Shown piece by piece: positions 33,701 to 44,800 of a stretch of DNA of 64,000 nt. This DNA comes from Gonatopus flavifemur (Eukaryota > Arthropoda > Insecta > Hymenoptera > Dryinidae), in NCBI GenBank assembly GCA_018340375.1, contig JAFFJZ010000002.1, forward strand, positions 42,986,001-43,050,000. The letters run 5' to 3'. Position 1 is the stretch's first letter. Every line of letters begins with the position of its first letter. Both the position numbers and the translations under genes were made by a program. Under the pieces are notes generated by a model. The model did not search any database, had not been told where the DNA came from, and saw only the letters and a program-made list of their open reading frames with translations.

Positions 33701-36700
33701 TAGTTCGAAAAGAGTTCTTGAAGAGTTCTATTCTTGCTCTTGAAAAAGAATTCTTCGTGTGTTATCTGGGAGATGCACCTCAAAGTATAAGTCATCTTCT
33801 TCCAAATGCCGTTGAGTTTGCTCAAATGTATTCAATAAATAGGTGGAGACACAATTTTCAAACTGTCGTATCTCAATGAAAAAAAAAAAAAGATATTTGA
33901 GCAAACTCAATGGCATTTGGAAGAGGATGACTTGTACTTTGAGGTGCATCTATTAGTTTTGTGAGAAAAACTTACCCTTCGACTTTACGTAACCCCAAAT
34001 ATGTCGAAAAACAGTGTTTTTCACATTTTTAAGTCGAAATATCTTAATTACCCGATGTGATAGAGCAATTCTGCAGCCAGCTTCGGATTCAGCGCATCAA
34101 AATGCTTCGGAGAAAGACATTATTGTTCGAGGGGGGAATAAAAAGTCATATTCCGCAGGCCTGTGTAATTTCATCATAATGGTGACATGCATGCGAAGAA
34201 ATGTTCGCATCATGTTGTCAAGATATCTCTGCATGAAACATTGTTATCAATGGCAAACCGAGGCGATGACACCATAGTGAACACATCATGTTTAAATTCT
34301 ATGCATTACCGTAAACTGAGCGAAATTCATGATAGAATGTTTACGGCATGTTATGTGAGTCGAAAAGAATGATATATCATATTCTCTCTTCAAACAATGA
34401 TTTCGTTGATTTGGCCCCCATTTAGAGTATGTTTTTCAGAGGTTTTCAGATCTTTTTCAAAACTTCTAAGCGTTTTGTAGTTAAATTTAAAGAAATTGTT
34501 TCCACCAGGAATCCTTTCGTCGAACGTTTCCCTGGTGGGAATAAAATGTGTCACAATGTTCCTGCTTCAAAAATCCGATTTAAACTCATTAACTCGTCAA
34601 TCAGTTTGAATCAGATTTTTGTCCGGGAATTTTCCTATTCGATCTCATTCGAATATAATCGGTTTGAATACGAAATTTCTACTCAATGGGATATAATCAG
34701 TAAATTCGAATGTACATGATCCGAATTTCCTGATTATATCACATTGAGTGAAAATTTCTTATTCAAATCGCACGGAAAAAAAGATGATGTTGGATTTACA
34801 ACATTTCGTTCGATCACCATAGAAACCCCTAATATTTCTGTGGTGATCGAACGAAACATTGTAAATCCAACATCATCTTTTTTTCCGTGCGATTAGATTT
34901 GAATAAGATCAAACCCAGACAGCAAAGTGCTAGAAAAGTTCGCAACATCTTCCCAACAACACGGAGCAACTGTTGTTGGGAAGTTGCTAGGAGGTTGCGT
35001 CGCCAAATGCGCAGCAACATGCAGCAAATTTGAAAGTTGTTGTCATGATGCTGCGAAGATGTTTGGATACATGAAGCTATGACACGTGAGATCAAACAAT
35101 CCTCTAACAACAAAGCACAAACTGGTGCATCAACACTGAAGCAACAGTTGCACTGCAACTTTTGCTGTCAGGGAATAGGAAAATTCCTGGACAAAAATCT
35201 GATTCATACTGATTGCGCACTTAATAGGTTTGAATCGGATCTTTTAAGCAGGGGTACGAACAGCGTGCAGACAACACGAATCTGTTCCATTACCGCCTAT
35301 ACCCATGTAAAAATTTAGCGATTCCGCCAATGTTGACCACCGGCAATGACTTGGGCCAGGCGTAGGGGATTCATGTTGTGCCAACATTGATTGACAATAG
35401 AGGTAATATCGTGCCTGTGTTGGCATTATAAAGATGAAAAAGGTTATAACAGTGTTGGCGCAAGTTTGTACCAACATTGGTTTTATAGCAAAATTTTGTA
35501 CTGGCCAATCATGGCAAAAGCATTAAATCAAGCCTACGCCAATATTGGCGACCTTTCACCACCGTTGCCTCAGGCGTCAAAATTGAAGCTCGTCAATTGC
35601 TCGAACGATGTTATCACTTCAGTCCTTAGTCAGGCTTTCTCCCAAGGCTTTGCCAATGCTAGTCAGGGCTGGGTCAGCCTTGCGCCACTGGTAAATCTCT
35701 ACATGGGTATTTGTACGCTGTTCGTACGACGTGTCACGCTTTATTTTTACCAGGGTTTATAGAACTCTTATTCAGCAAATCAATTCAACAAGAAATATAA
35801 AAATCAAGAGCAGGAGTCCTATTCTCAAAATTCTTTCCACACACTTTTATGAGTAAGAGTAATTCCGAGAATACGTTCCTGAAATTTTTCTGTTTTTCTT
35901 TTGTAATTCGATTTTTCAAACAAAAACTCTGTTGTAAAATTTCTATCGATTCTCTTCAAGATCCATAAAAACCTATTAAAACTGATAAAATCAGACTAAG
36001 ATCTATAAAATCAATCCATGCAGTTTCCATAGGAATTACACAGCAGAGAGAAGGATCAAAATATAATCCAATTCCACTTCTGATTGAGAAAACTGTGAAA
36101 AGGATCATATTTGAATTCAACTGCAATAATATTCACAAGCGAACATTGAAAAAATCACAAGAAATAAAAATATGTGATAAAATCGTAATAGAAATTGGAT
36201 TTTGAATTCTTCCTGTAAAGCAGACGATTATATATTTGTTGGGAAAAATTTATAATGAACACAAAATATTTCTTTCATTTTCCTCAACGTTCAATGACGA
36301 AGCACATACGGAACGATATACTTCGAATATCAAACATTAAAATTGAAATCCGACTTCTTATACGATAATCTCTTAATGAATATGGATAATTCACCGAGTC
36401 TTTTTACGTTACAGTGGCACAAAGGGGAATCATACAGCGCCTTTGGATACGCATGTGCTCTGCTAGCGAATTTATTCACAGCAATGAATATTGTGATCAT
36501 GAGAAAATGTGAAAAAATACATTATTCGATTTTAGTTTTAAATTTATCAACGTGGTCGACCATTTCGGCAATTGTATTTTTCTTTTTCTTATCCGAAGGA
36601 CAACATCACAGATTTGAATTACCAACCGATCATCGTACTTGGGCTTTAATACTTTTATTGGTAACTCTCGGCCTTTGCGGTCAAATTTTAGTAACAAAAG

Positions 36701-36897
36701 CATTAAAAATCGAAGGGGCTGGGATAGTATCTGTAACCAGATCATTGGATATCATTTTAGCTTACGTATTACAAGTATATTACTTTGGCGAACAACCAAC
36801 TTCTACTAGTATCGTTGGGGCGTTGTTAATTATGTTCTCAGTTTTTAGCATGGGATTTGAAAGAGAGATCTATGGAGTTTGTGATTACATTCCATAG
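21764..36897 (+). CDS. SLC35G1: SLC35G-type EamA transporter (three exons)
   Basis: Exons are 21764-22078, 30144-30359 and 36415-36897; all junctions are phase 0 with GT-AG (GTAAAA, GTAAAT; TTTTTTTTCAG, ACGTTACAG). The product is 337 residues, close to the 340-365 of the family. The first EamA repeat (about 35-175) includes FLSGTFFTLSSSLIKVV, MLLAIRGLFQMIIM, then YYSFRKLPLGDATTIILSSP and FLFLKEPCG. The second (about 185-330) includes YACALLANLFTAMNIVIMRK, LLVTLGLCGQILVTKALKIE and VTRSLDIILAYVLQVYYFGE. These are the drug/metabolite-transporter signatures of the SLC35G subgroup, ten-helix proteins of Golgi or plasma membrane with mostly unproven substrates. The introns (8065 and 6055 bp) are packed with nested transposable elements, yet splice sites and coding sequence are clean. 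The exact orthologue number is inferred. Confidence 0.87.
22177..22470. mobile_element. 294-bp CCC-end element, TT duplication
   Basis: Ends CCCAGTGAACACTTATGAG and ATATTGTTCACTGGG are inverted; inner arms carry GAGATCTTTAAGAGGTC-type repeats. TT is duplicated at 22175-22176 and 22471-22472. Confidence 0.8.
22788..23010. mobile_element. CACGGAGAAACTGTC-end hairpin element
   Basis: It starts TACACGGAGAAACTGTCATG, like the TA-flanked element at 62804-63014. An inner inverted pair TGCCGTACAAAGCAA / TTGCTTTGTACGGCA flanks an A/T-rich loop. The right end is not intact. Confidence 0.55.
23133..25810. mobile_element. 2.68-kb CCC-type foldback with ~210-bp internal repeats, AC duplication
   Basis: Ends CCCTGGTTAAAAAATC and TTTTTTGACCAGAG are inverted (the last G of GGG has mutated). 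AC is duplicated at 23131-23132 and 25811-25812, and the empty site is recoverable from the opposite arm of the host palindrome. Inside, segments are duplicated in direct and inverted orientation (23750-23970, 24377-24600, 25570-25810), and a unit of about 200-215 bp containing TTTCCGATTTTTCA and CCTAAGTAAT-like blocks recurs. All strands are rich in CTTCCG and CCTAA motifs. No ORF is credible. Confidence 0.75.
25311..25380 (+). other. tRNA-like sequence with A and B boxes (possible SINE head)
   Basis: TAGCTTAGAGGT (25314-25325) resembles a polymerase III A box, and AGAGTTCAAATCCC (25362-25375) a B box, at about tRNA spacing (49 bp). The arms do not form a full cloverleaf as far as I can fold by eye, so it is a relic or a SINE promoter rather than a tRNA gene. 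Confidence 0.4.
26110..26694. mobile_element. 585-bp CTCTGAAAAA-rich foldback, CCCGTATGGAAAT ends
   Basis: The end CCCGTATGGAAATATTTCGC is exactly inverted at the other end (to 26694), and the arms carry many TCTGAAAAAACTCTGA motifs. Flanking dinucleotides differ (TA versus AA), so the duplication is not exact. A sister copy is at 20168-20763. Confidence 0.8.
26830..27115. repeat. AAAAGATATCTT-rich foldback
   Basis: TTTCAGAAATAATTAAGAAC is inverted at about 27096-27115, and the arms pair through CTAAAAGATATCTTCAAGAA to a centre near 26985. It is related in motif to 57898-58151 and 61120-61800. Confidence 0.75.
27532..28713. mobile_element. 1.18-kb giant palindromic element, CCCTGGTAGACC ends
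   Basis: Arms of roughly 400-430 bp pair with few mismatches (blocks GATGATCGCTTTGTGCG, AAACTAGGGACCTTCATC, GAGGGAGAAGAAGCCACGCC). The centre is an inverted duplication of GTGTTCATCCTCGCC, TTTTTCGACCTTCGTC and AATAAATATTTGTTAATT blocks. Flanking dinucleotides are TA and TT, so the duplication is imperfect. Overlapping ORFs on both strands are artefacts of the palindrome. Confidence 0.8.
28757..28876. repeat. CCCTGTTAC...CACCTGGG element with relative at 37390-37510
   Basis: The sequence TCTCATTGACAAATGGGAAA and TCCACCTGGG is found reversed at 37376-37510. Flanks TA/CA do not match. Confidence 0.55.
29145..29406. mobile_element. 262-bp near-perfect palindrome, TA-flanked, CACTGAAAG/CTCAGTG ends
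   Basis: Arms of over 110 bp (AGTTGAATAGTCGCCATAAA, then TTAATTGATTTGAATGAAC) pair completely around an AT-rich centre. TA sits at 29143-29144 and 29407-29408. Confidence 0.88.
29690..29796. mobile_element. 107-bp CCC-end element, GA duplication
   Basis: Ends CCCTGGTGAAAATAAAAC and GTTTTATTTTCATCAGGG are inverted. GA is duplicated at 29688-29689 and 29797-29798. Confidence 0.8.
29808..29883. repeat. ATACAGCGTGG hairpin
   Basis: GATACAGCGTGGAGGCGACG pairs with the inverted ATCATACCACGCTGTATC, and GAGAAATGTCTGGGCC with CGCGGAAGTTTCTCC in part. Related to 20811-20912. Confidence 0.65.
30734..31146. mobile_element. 413-bp ATCCGG-rich CCC-end element, TA duplication
   Basis: Ends CCCTGGTAAAAAAG and TTTTTCTACCAGGG are inverted. 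TA is duplicated at 30732-30733 and 31147-31148. The body repeats CCGGAT/ATCCGG throughout, with GCGTATACGGATTTTGCGGT inverted at about 31000-31022. Confidence 0.82.
31428..31745. mobile_element. 318-bp CCC-end element, TT duplication
   Basis: Ends CCCAAGCAGCACCAGAAT and ATTCTGTTTCTGCTTGGG are inverted, with many GAACGTTC and CGAATAT blocks in the arms. TT is duplicated at 31426-31427 and 31746-31747. Confidence 0.82.
32348..32458. repeat. CCC-type hairpin without matching flanks
   Basis: CCCTTAGACAGCAATACAG is roughly inverted by TTTTTGTGTTGTATGGG, with AATTCATA-type inner arms. Flanking AA and TT do not duplicate. Confidence 0.55.
33446..33993. repeat. Foldback interrupted by a CCC-end MITE
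   Basis: CGTAAAGTCGAAGGGTAA and the ACAAAACTAATA arm pair with 33951-33993. The arm resumes at 33771 as AGATGCACCTCAAAGTATAA, inverted at about 33930-33951. Only the 286-bp insert at 33485-33770 breaks the pairing. Confidence 0.8.
33485..33770. mobile_element. 286-bp CCC-end MITE, uninterrupted sister of 1587-2270
   Basis: It is nearly perfectly palindromic: CCCAGATAACACACGGAGAA, then TTTTCGAACTAATGAATTC, then TCGGACATTAACAAG, each inverted in the second half. The right flank is AG (33771-33772) and the left is AC (33483-33484). The host palindrome shows the empty site was AG, so the left copy carries one mutation. Confidence 0.88.
34769..34893. mobile_element. 125-bp near-perfect palindrome, CGCACGGAAAAAAAG ends
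   Basis: CGGAAAAAAAGATGATGTTG and the following TTTACAA, TTTCGTTCGATCACCA blocks are repeated inverted after a short loop (CCCCTAATATTTC). It lies at the centre of the 34560-35253 foldback. Confidence 0.85.
34914..35173. mobile_element. 260-bp GCAAC-rich CCC-end element, AA duplication
   Basis: Ends CCCAGACAGCAAAGT and AACTTTTGCTGTCAGGG are inverted. AA is duplicated at 34912-34913 and 35174-35175. The intact arm of the host foldback gives the empty site, supporting a true 2-bp duplication. Confidence 0.85.
35256..35755. mobile_element. Foldback with GCCAACATTGG motifs, TTTTACCAGGG right end
   Basis: GTACGAACAGCGT (35256-35268) is inverted at about 35717-35729, and CCATGTAAAAATTTA against TAAATCTCTACATGG continues the pairing. 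The core has recurring TTGGCG, GCCAACATTGG and GGCGACC. The left terminus appears lost next to the neighbouring element. The 123-residue ORF inside is not credible. Confidence 0.65.
35756..36414. other. End of SLC35G intron 2
   Basis: AT-rich, without a paired repeat or exon that I can see before the acceptor TACAG at 36410-36414. Confidence 0.5.
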
Positions 36898-36935
36898 TTA
36901 ATTCATCACTGCAATAGTATTTTAACATTTATAAA

Positions 36936-36941
36936 AATAAA
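36936..36941 (+). terminator. Candidate polyadenylation signal for the SLC35G gene
   Basis: AATAAA lies 39 bp past the stop codon. A short 3' UTR is inferred. Confidence 0.5.
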
Positions 36942-37314
36942 ACGAACTTGCAGTTATATTTAGGAAGAAAGAACAAACGGAAATTCAGTCATGTTTATAT
37001 GAATTTAAGAATTTATCATAGTTTTCGTTATGAATATAAAAAGGTAAGGTAAAGTGTTTTTGACACTTTTAAGTAAAAATTCATTTTCCGAACCTCGCTG
37101 TTTCAGTTTCATTAGAGAAACTATGAAAAATTCTTAAATTCATATCCAGAAAAAGTATTTGCCAACTTCAACAAGGTGAAATAAATACTCATTCAGGACA
37201 AAAAAGAATTCTTCGAATCGAATGAATTCAATTTCTACGAGATAACAAACAATTCAACGAAAATATTGAGATAACCCATTCATTTGAATCAAAAAACACA
37301 TTTTTCTGTGTATG

Positions 37315-37576
37315 CCCTGGTTAAAAGAATCCGCTGAATCTGACAATGAAATTTCATGAGATTTGGTCAGAACATTGTCCGCCCAGGTAGAAATATTCTA
37401 TTAGATTCTATTAGGAATGGTGAATTTTCTGATTGAATATCATTGTATGTCATTGAAACCTATTCCCTTTCTCATCCGTCAATAAGATTTTATAGAAAAA
37501 TCACTGGCTGAATTTCAATCAGAACATTGAGATTCAATCAAATCTGGCGAGAATCAATGGTTTTTTTTACCCAGGG
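37315..37576. mobile_element. 262-bp CCC-end element, TG duplication
   Basis: Ends CCCTGGTTAAAAGAATC and TTTTTTTACCCAGGG are roughly inverted. TG is duplicated at 37313-37314 and 37577-37578. The inner 37390-37510 is a reversed relative of 28757-28876. Confidence 0.65.
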
Positions 37577-38194
37577 TGAACATGACCAAATTTCTTGGTA
37601 TTTTCTGAAACGTAGAAAGATGCAGTCATTGAATTCACGTTTTTAGCCACTTCCATGTACTTCCATTTTAAAGTTTCAGAAACTGCAATTTAAAATCACC
37701 CATGTGCTCTGGTGTATGGATATATCAAACCTATATTTACCGTAATAAGAATAAAAATAGTTTATTCCGAAAAATATAGTGATGATTTCTATTATCTTAT
37801 TCTGTATGAAAAACAATTGAAATTTCAAAATAACTAAATATGGGAATTATACGAGACTTTTTCAATGGGAAATGTATTAGATCTTGCCTTTAGAATTGGT
37901 AGAATTTTATATTGAAAAGAAATATAGCATAAGCTTTCGATATTCGATGAAAAGTGGAACATTTTTACTTAAAATAATTATTCAAAGATTTTCCAATTTT
38001 TTTGGTAACCTTTGATTAATATAAGTTGATCACGGTATAAATTGATTCTATGTAGATTTTTGTTCACTTTTCAACGATATCGTCACCGGCAACGAAGAAA
38101 TAATCATGTCCTCTATTTTTAATCGTGGATGTTTAATTGTAGCATTCACGTCCTGTCCATCTCGAATCCATGCTCTTTCTTTATATGTTGCTGA

Positions 38195-38400
38195 ATTGTT
38201 GATCTTTTATTGAAACGAATTAGTAATCAAAAAACGAAATACCCAGCTGTCGAAGACCCAAAATCTTGCTATACATTTTTTGATCTGTTTTCAGTTGCAA
38301 AAAATTACTAAAAATTCATTCGAGAAAATAAATAACGATGATTTTGTGAGTTCCAATTTTCGTTTCGTTTCTATAAACGATTCAAACTTCAAGAACATTT
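38195..38400 (+). repeat. Interspersed repeat family R1, copy 3
   Basis: ATTGAAACGAATTAGTAATC, ACCCAAAATCTTGCTATACA and TTTCGTTTCTATAAACGATT match 7896-8120 in order. Confidence 0.7.
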
Positions 38401-41400
38401 CTTTATGCATTATTTTCGGTTACTGAATAAGCGAATATTCCTTACCATTTTTGTTTACGTATATCTTCTTTTTGAATCCAAAAACCCTTCTTAACTTGAA
38501 TTTAATGTACAATGAATGAACACATCTCAAAATACGGCCCTCTTTGTTTGTAAGTATTGCGCTTATAAACGGAGATGTTTCGTATCACAGTAACTAATTT
38601 CAAGATGCCTGGACTCTTCTCATTACCCGTTCTGTTCAATGAGGTACCTTGATGAGTCAATCCAAAAGAAAAAGTACACAAACCATCCATAGTTAGTCGC
38701 TCTGGTCCGCATAAAGTACAGGCAACCCCTTATCGTGTAGAATACTTTATCTAGAACAAAAATTTATTACATTAGAAGTTGAAGTTTTTGTAAGTAAAAA
38801 ACAGATGACAGATTGGAAATATTCCATTCAATTCTGTAAACTGAATTGGTATTACTTACACTGATGATAGTTTATTTACATGTATTTATTGAATTTCCCC
38901 AGTTGAATATCGCAAATACCGAGTAGCGTGGATTGTTTTTGTCCTTCAATAAATCACGATGAATAAAAAACTGAGATAATGTTCGAGATTTATAAATGTT
39001 ACGGTTTCCATTTTCTTCTTCTCTATGAAATGATCAACATCAATATTCAAATTCAGCAATTCATTGTGTCGAGATTGAATTTTGTCGCCAACATGAAATT
39101 TGATGGGATTTAATTCATATTATTAACATGAAAAGTGTTCGAAATAATCCAATAATTTTCCACAATGATTTCATTTCTACGAAGATGCTACGTACAATAC
39201 ACTTTTGTTTTACATCAATTGACATTTTTTTCCATAATATGATGTATGCTTGTTACAAAAATATTGGACCATACATTGCAAACCACTCTTCGATAATCAT
39301 AAATAAACTAAGAATTTATAAATCTAAAGGTTTTTTCAAATTGCACATGGTTACACGAGAACCTTCTCGTTTAGAAATAAATGTATATTTTTTTATTAGG
39401 AAAGTATGATGCTGTTTTGATACAACTTTTTCTACTAGTTCCATTTTTCACGTTCACCTAACTTGATAAATTCTAGATTTAACAATGACTAACAATTACA
39501 AATTCATCATGAGAAAAAAAGAAAACAAAAAATATTTCATCTATCTTTAAACTAAATCTAATCCTGTAACCTTCAAGTTACAAGTCATTGGTTATGAATC
39601 GAATAATATCGTTATGGTTACATTATAAATGTACATTTAATATTTATGTATAACTTTGTTTATATATTCAACACAATCATTGGCTGTGATAAAATTTGTT
39701 AAAGATTATATATGGTTTATAGAATATACAATTGTGTTGTCAAATGATGGAACAACTTTTCAAATAAATATCTGAGAAATAACTTGTTTCTTCAAAACCG
39801 GAAATCAAATTCTATAATTTATGTGTATCTCTGCTCATTTCAATTTCAATTTTAGAAAAATACCGATAGTAAAATTCTTAATGTTTATAAGTAGAAAATT
39901 CTGATTTTTCAGCCTCAAAATTGGCTAGCTCGTTTTTTTTTCCGATAAGAAAACAAAATTTCTCAGCTATACGAATATGAGATGATGATCTTATTTTACA
40001 CAGATGAATTTTTATATTTAAAAATACAGCCCCAATGTTTGTTGTTTTTCTTCCTTTGGTATTTAATGAGATGAAGACTTATCATGATACAAATTATTGA
40101 ATCCTTTATCAATTTTTATCATAATGGAACCAAGAGTTTCAAAATTTATTATAAACAATATTGCTCGTGTGCATTGAATCATTGGATTTGTTATTCATAG
40201 GATCCCTTAATAAATATATAGGCATATTAACAAACTTATACAAATAATTTCATATTCAAAGAAACAAATTTATTGTTGGAATTGTGAACTTTGTGAAGTA
40301 TCTTCTATAAAGTGAATAAATCTTTATTCGACAAATGATATGGCGTTGCCAATGTTGTTTCATTTCATCATCTAGATTTTCGAAAACAATCAAATCCTAC
40401 CCTGTCAAACCAACAACATCAAGTTACAAGATTAGTTCGCAAACAATAAAATATAGTACGGTGAAAAGTTTTCATTTCGTGCATCAGCGTTTCGAATGTT
40501 ACGAGTTCGTTAGTTTATGAATATAGAAATCTTTTAAACAAATAAATTATTCACGGACATACATATTTCATGCGTTCAAGAATCCGATTTCTACTTATAA
40601 ATGATGTGTACATATACAAAATAAACTCTAGAACTAACGTTTTTTAATTTTTTCTTACACAAAGCCTTTTGATTTAAGTCATATTGGAATTAATTCATAG
40701 TTAGTTCATTAAAATATATTATGTACACAATATACACAATTTTTCTTCATCATCGGATTCTTTTCTGGATGCAAATTTGGTGAATTAGAATACAAATAAT
40801 TTACAATTCAATGTAATTAAAAATTCTTGAATAAATCTTTTAAAATTAATCACATTATTTATTTGTACACAGTTGGTTACTGATGTAACGAATTAAATAT
40901 TTTCTTTGTCCAAATTTCAATCATATTCATCATTTATCAAATGTTTTATTAATAATTGTGATGTAATACTGATAATTATAAATTGTGTGCATGTTATGTT
41001 TTAAAATATAATTAAAATTTTATTTTGTAACTGAATAAGGTTTGAACAAGACTTTCAATTATAGATCGACGACTTGCCGTGTCAACGACTTCGTCAGTTT
41101 GACAAGTGTTGCCTATAATTTTTTCGAATGATGGTTTTATTTCAATTCATGTTGAATGACTTAGCAGCTAAAAGCAAATATACAGACAAATCTATTCAAT
41201 ACATAATCGATGAAGTAAATATTTATGCGTGTATACATATATATGTATATGAAACGTTGCATCATACGAATCTTTATAATTCTTTAATATCGTACACAAT
41301 ATTAAAATCGTGTACTCTTAATCATCACCACCATTAATTTTTATATTATTACCAATAGATAAATCATCTTCTGCATAATTCTTCACGCAAAAGATATGCA

Positions 41401-41881
41401 CTGAATACATAGAATTTTATGACATGTACATATCGACATTTCGCTATGTCATTAAATTATATATCTTCTATTAATGACCAAATTAAAATTGCATTCCTCT
41501 CTTATGTACACATTTATTTATGTGAATAGTATAAAAGTTATAACGATTCAATAGTCAAAAGAAAATTCAATATTATGATCAATTTTATGCTTGTAATAGA
41601 ACTATCACTATCCATTGAACTTAATCAGATATTAATAATGTCGGAAAAACATTTCTCAATGAAATATAACTCACCGCCATTTTATACAACAACGAATATA
41701 AGGGAACGTTTGTAATAAGCATAATAATTATAATTGTAATAATGATAATAACAAACTACTTCTTGAATCAAACTATTAAGATGTTTTTAAAAAAAGCATT
41801 CAAGCGCAATGTTAAAATTTTCGTTGATTTATCAATTACAGAATGAAAATTATCCGTAACTGTTTGATTGAACAAATAAAA

Positions 41882-44800
41882 TCAAATGTGTATTGGAACA
41901 TGTACCAATAGCTCTGCACGACTCGAAAATACAGCTGCGCACATTTCACATGTGTATTCAACCGCATCGGGTATTATAGTTTCAGGGACTTCGTCGACCA
42001 CCGGTGTGATAACACCGTGAACCGCTAGAAGACGTTGAGGAGTCGATTCTACCTTAACTCTAAGCTTAACATTTCCAGGTTCAATATTTTCATTGGTATC
42101 TTCGTTCAGTCTTTCTAAATCCGGTAGAATGCTTTCTCCCTCTTCTTGATTCGGTTCCGAAGAAGATTGAATCTCTAAATTGTGTTGTTCTACGATTTCT
42201 TCGTTCATCATCAAATTTGAAGTATCATTATTGTTTTCTGTATTGTTATTGTTTTGTAATTCTCCCTCGTCTTGCAGTACTTCTTTCGGTTCCTGCTTCA
42301 CGGTAACCGATTTTTGTTTTCTCACTTTCCTGACGACACCGGCCTTTTTCTTCATAACGTTGGATTCGATTTTGCTACTGTTACCGACGTTACCGATATT
42401 GCCATTGTTATTCTTATAATTATCGTTAGATTTGTTCAAATCGGGCTCCAATTTGATACTTGTCGATAATTGAGGTTTATTTACATTGGATGTATCTTGA
42501 TCTTTTGGCCTAGGGAATGTTGCAGGCGATATTTGAAGTTTACCTTCGATATGATAACTAACGTTTTTTGTTCTAGGTCTGTTTCTTTCACCACCTGGGA
42601 ATACGCCTAACTTATGCTCGTTCGGCATCACTTTGGGAGTCCTAGTTACCATTGTTTTAGTTTTTTGGCCCTTTTTAACTCCGTCGCTACCAACTTCTAC
42701 GGGTACCCTCGTTTTTTGTGTATGAATCATTTTTGGTCTACCTGGTTGACAAGAAGTTTGAGTCTCGTTTTTCTTCTCGTCCTTTCGCACCTTTTTTTTC
42801 GACAGTTTGGACTTTGCGGGATTCAACTTGGAATTACTTACTATTGAATTGATGTTCTGTAATGAACTCTCAAAACTCTTGAGGACGTTCTGATAGCCCT
42901 CCTCAACGTTGGATCGATGCTGTTTGTTCTTTTTGCCAAGTTTTCGTTTGGTGTTATCATCGGAATCTGATCCAGCGTCAAGTAAATTGTACGTCTCGGT
43001 TAAACGTAAAACTGTATTCGCTTCATGAGGTTTCAGTTTACGCCTTCTTTTGTATTTACGTGGTCCGGTTTGTGGTTGACGTTTTGACGCCGTGTTCGCA
43101 TCACAATGTTTTACAATATGTAGTACTATTTCTTCGGAAGTTCCAAAGGCTTCTCCACATACTTTACATAAGTATGGAGTAAGACTGCCTACGCATTTGG
43201 GGTCAGGACCAGAATGATGTGCTCGCACGTGTTCGCGTAAAACTACCTATTGAATCAGATATAAAGATTAAAATCTACTTATGAAGCAAAGAAATGTTGT
43301 TAAACAATAATAGTCCTACTCACTCTTTGATTGAAAGCACGAGGACAAATGGCACATCCGTAAGGTTTTTCCCCGGTATGAATGCGTTCGTGTTTCCTCA
43401 ATGTTCCTCCATCCGCAAAAGCTTTCCAACAAAATCTGCATCCATAAGGTCTTTCCCCGGTATGAATCCGAATATGTATTTGTTGGGAACTACGACTCCC
43501 GAAGGTCTTTCCACACTCTCTGCAAGGGAAAGATCGGCCACCCAAATCTTTATTGTGCGAATGTCTATGACTCACTAATGCTCTGCCGTCAGGGAATTCC
43601 TCTCCGCACTCATCGCAAGCGACCATTTTATTACGATGAGAAACCATATGTCTGAAATAGATCAATAAAAAGATTCGAGATTGTTATGATAAAAATTGAT
43701 TTTCTCTAAACTACTTGTGTACATCGTTAAACATTCAATTTGAAGAATTGCAGTAACGAATATTCTTATAACTTAAAAGGATTTTATAAATACTTGAATA
43801 TACCTTCGCAATCTGGCTTTACTATGAAAACGTTTGCCACATTTAGTGCACCCAAAAGTTTTATCGACATTATGAACCCACGAATGTTTTAATAAACTGC
43901 GTTTATCTTTGCAGGTTTTTCCACATAATGTGCATGTATTTGGTGGCGCATTTTCCGCATGACTTTGCCGAACATGTTCCGCTACTTCAGCGTCATCTCG
44001 ACACCTTTCACCGCATAATAAACAGCGACGACTGGGAGATCTGAATCAAGGAATTTTTACATTGAAATACTTGGTTTTTGAAAACACGACAAATGTATAA
44101 AATTCATCGATATTCATACTCCTATTTGATGGGCAGCTCATAAAAAAATTTGCGAAGGATTTCATATATATATATATATTAAAAAAAAACCATAGTTTTG
44201 ATTGTATTTTGAATATGAAGCAGCAAATATTGTTATAATTCTTCAAATATGAATTTTTTGTATATACATTGATTGATTCAAAGTTGCAATATCATGTGAG
44301 GCTGGACTTTACCTTGCATGGAGTTCTGCGTGTGCTAACAATGCCAATGCTTCTTCAAACCATTCACCACAAACATTACACACGTGATGTTGGCTTGAGC
44401 TTTCCATTGTATCTGTCTCTTGTTTTACATGAATTCTGAAACGAATTGAATACCCATGTAAATTATTCGATTCAATATGAATAAATTATCAAATCCAAAA
44501 CCCTATCTGGGGATTTAGGCCATTTTGAAATAATTAATTTTGCAATAATTTCACTTTTAATCAGAAAAATAAAATGGATTCGATACCTCGTTTGTATAAA
44601 ATAATCTTACTTTTGATGGCGTTTGAGTAAATCCAGACGATTGAAAGGAATTCCACAGGTATTACAATAAAATTCACCAAATCTCTCATCACCGGTATAT
44701 GTGGCATCATTGTCGTATTCCTCCATATCTTCGGTCGGTAGATTATTGCCGTGCTTCACTCTTATATGTTCTCTCAATGCGTTGACGTCCCAGAACATAT

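Larger units (their letters stand above)
34560..35253. mobile_element. Outer CCC-type foldback holding two MITEs, GT duplication
   Basis: Ends TCCTGCTTCAAAAATCC and GGATCTTTTAAGCAGGG are inverted. The GAATCAGATTTTTGTCC and GGAATTTTCCTATT arms match. GT is duplicated at 34558-34559 and 35254-35255. Insertions at 34769-34893 and 34914-35173 account for the asymmetry. Confidence 0.78.
36942..41881. other. AT-rich intergenic region with two repeats
   Basis: Apart from 37315-37576 and 38195-38400 there is no structure I can define. Open frames at 39128-39409, 40335-40520 and 41128-41337 have AT-driven composition and no recognisable domain. The right part probably holds the zinc-finger gene's 3' UTR (TTTATT near 41514 on the plus strand). 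Confidence 0.5.

Noticed and set aside
35391..35762. 123-codon ORF
   Set aside because: It lies within a foldback and its composition follows the GCCAAC/TTGGCG repeats.
39128..39409. 93-codon ORF as a gene
   Set aside because: AT-driven composition, no domain, no splice or signal context.
44160..44185. (AT)n run in intron 3 of the zinc-finger gene
   Set aside because: Simple repeat without further meaning.
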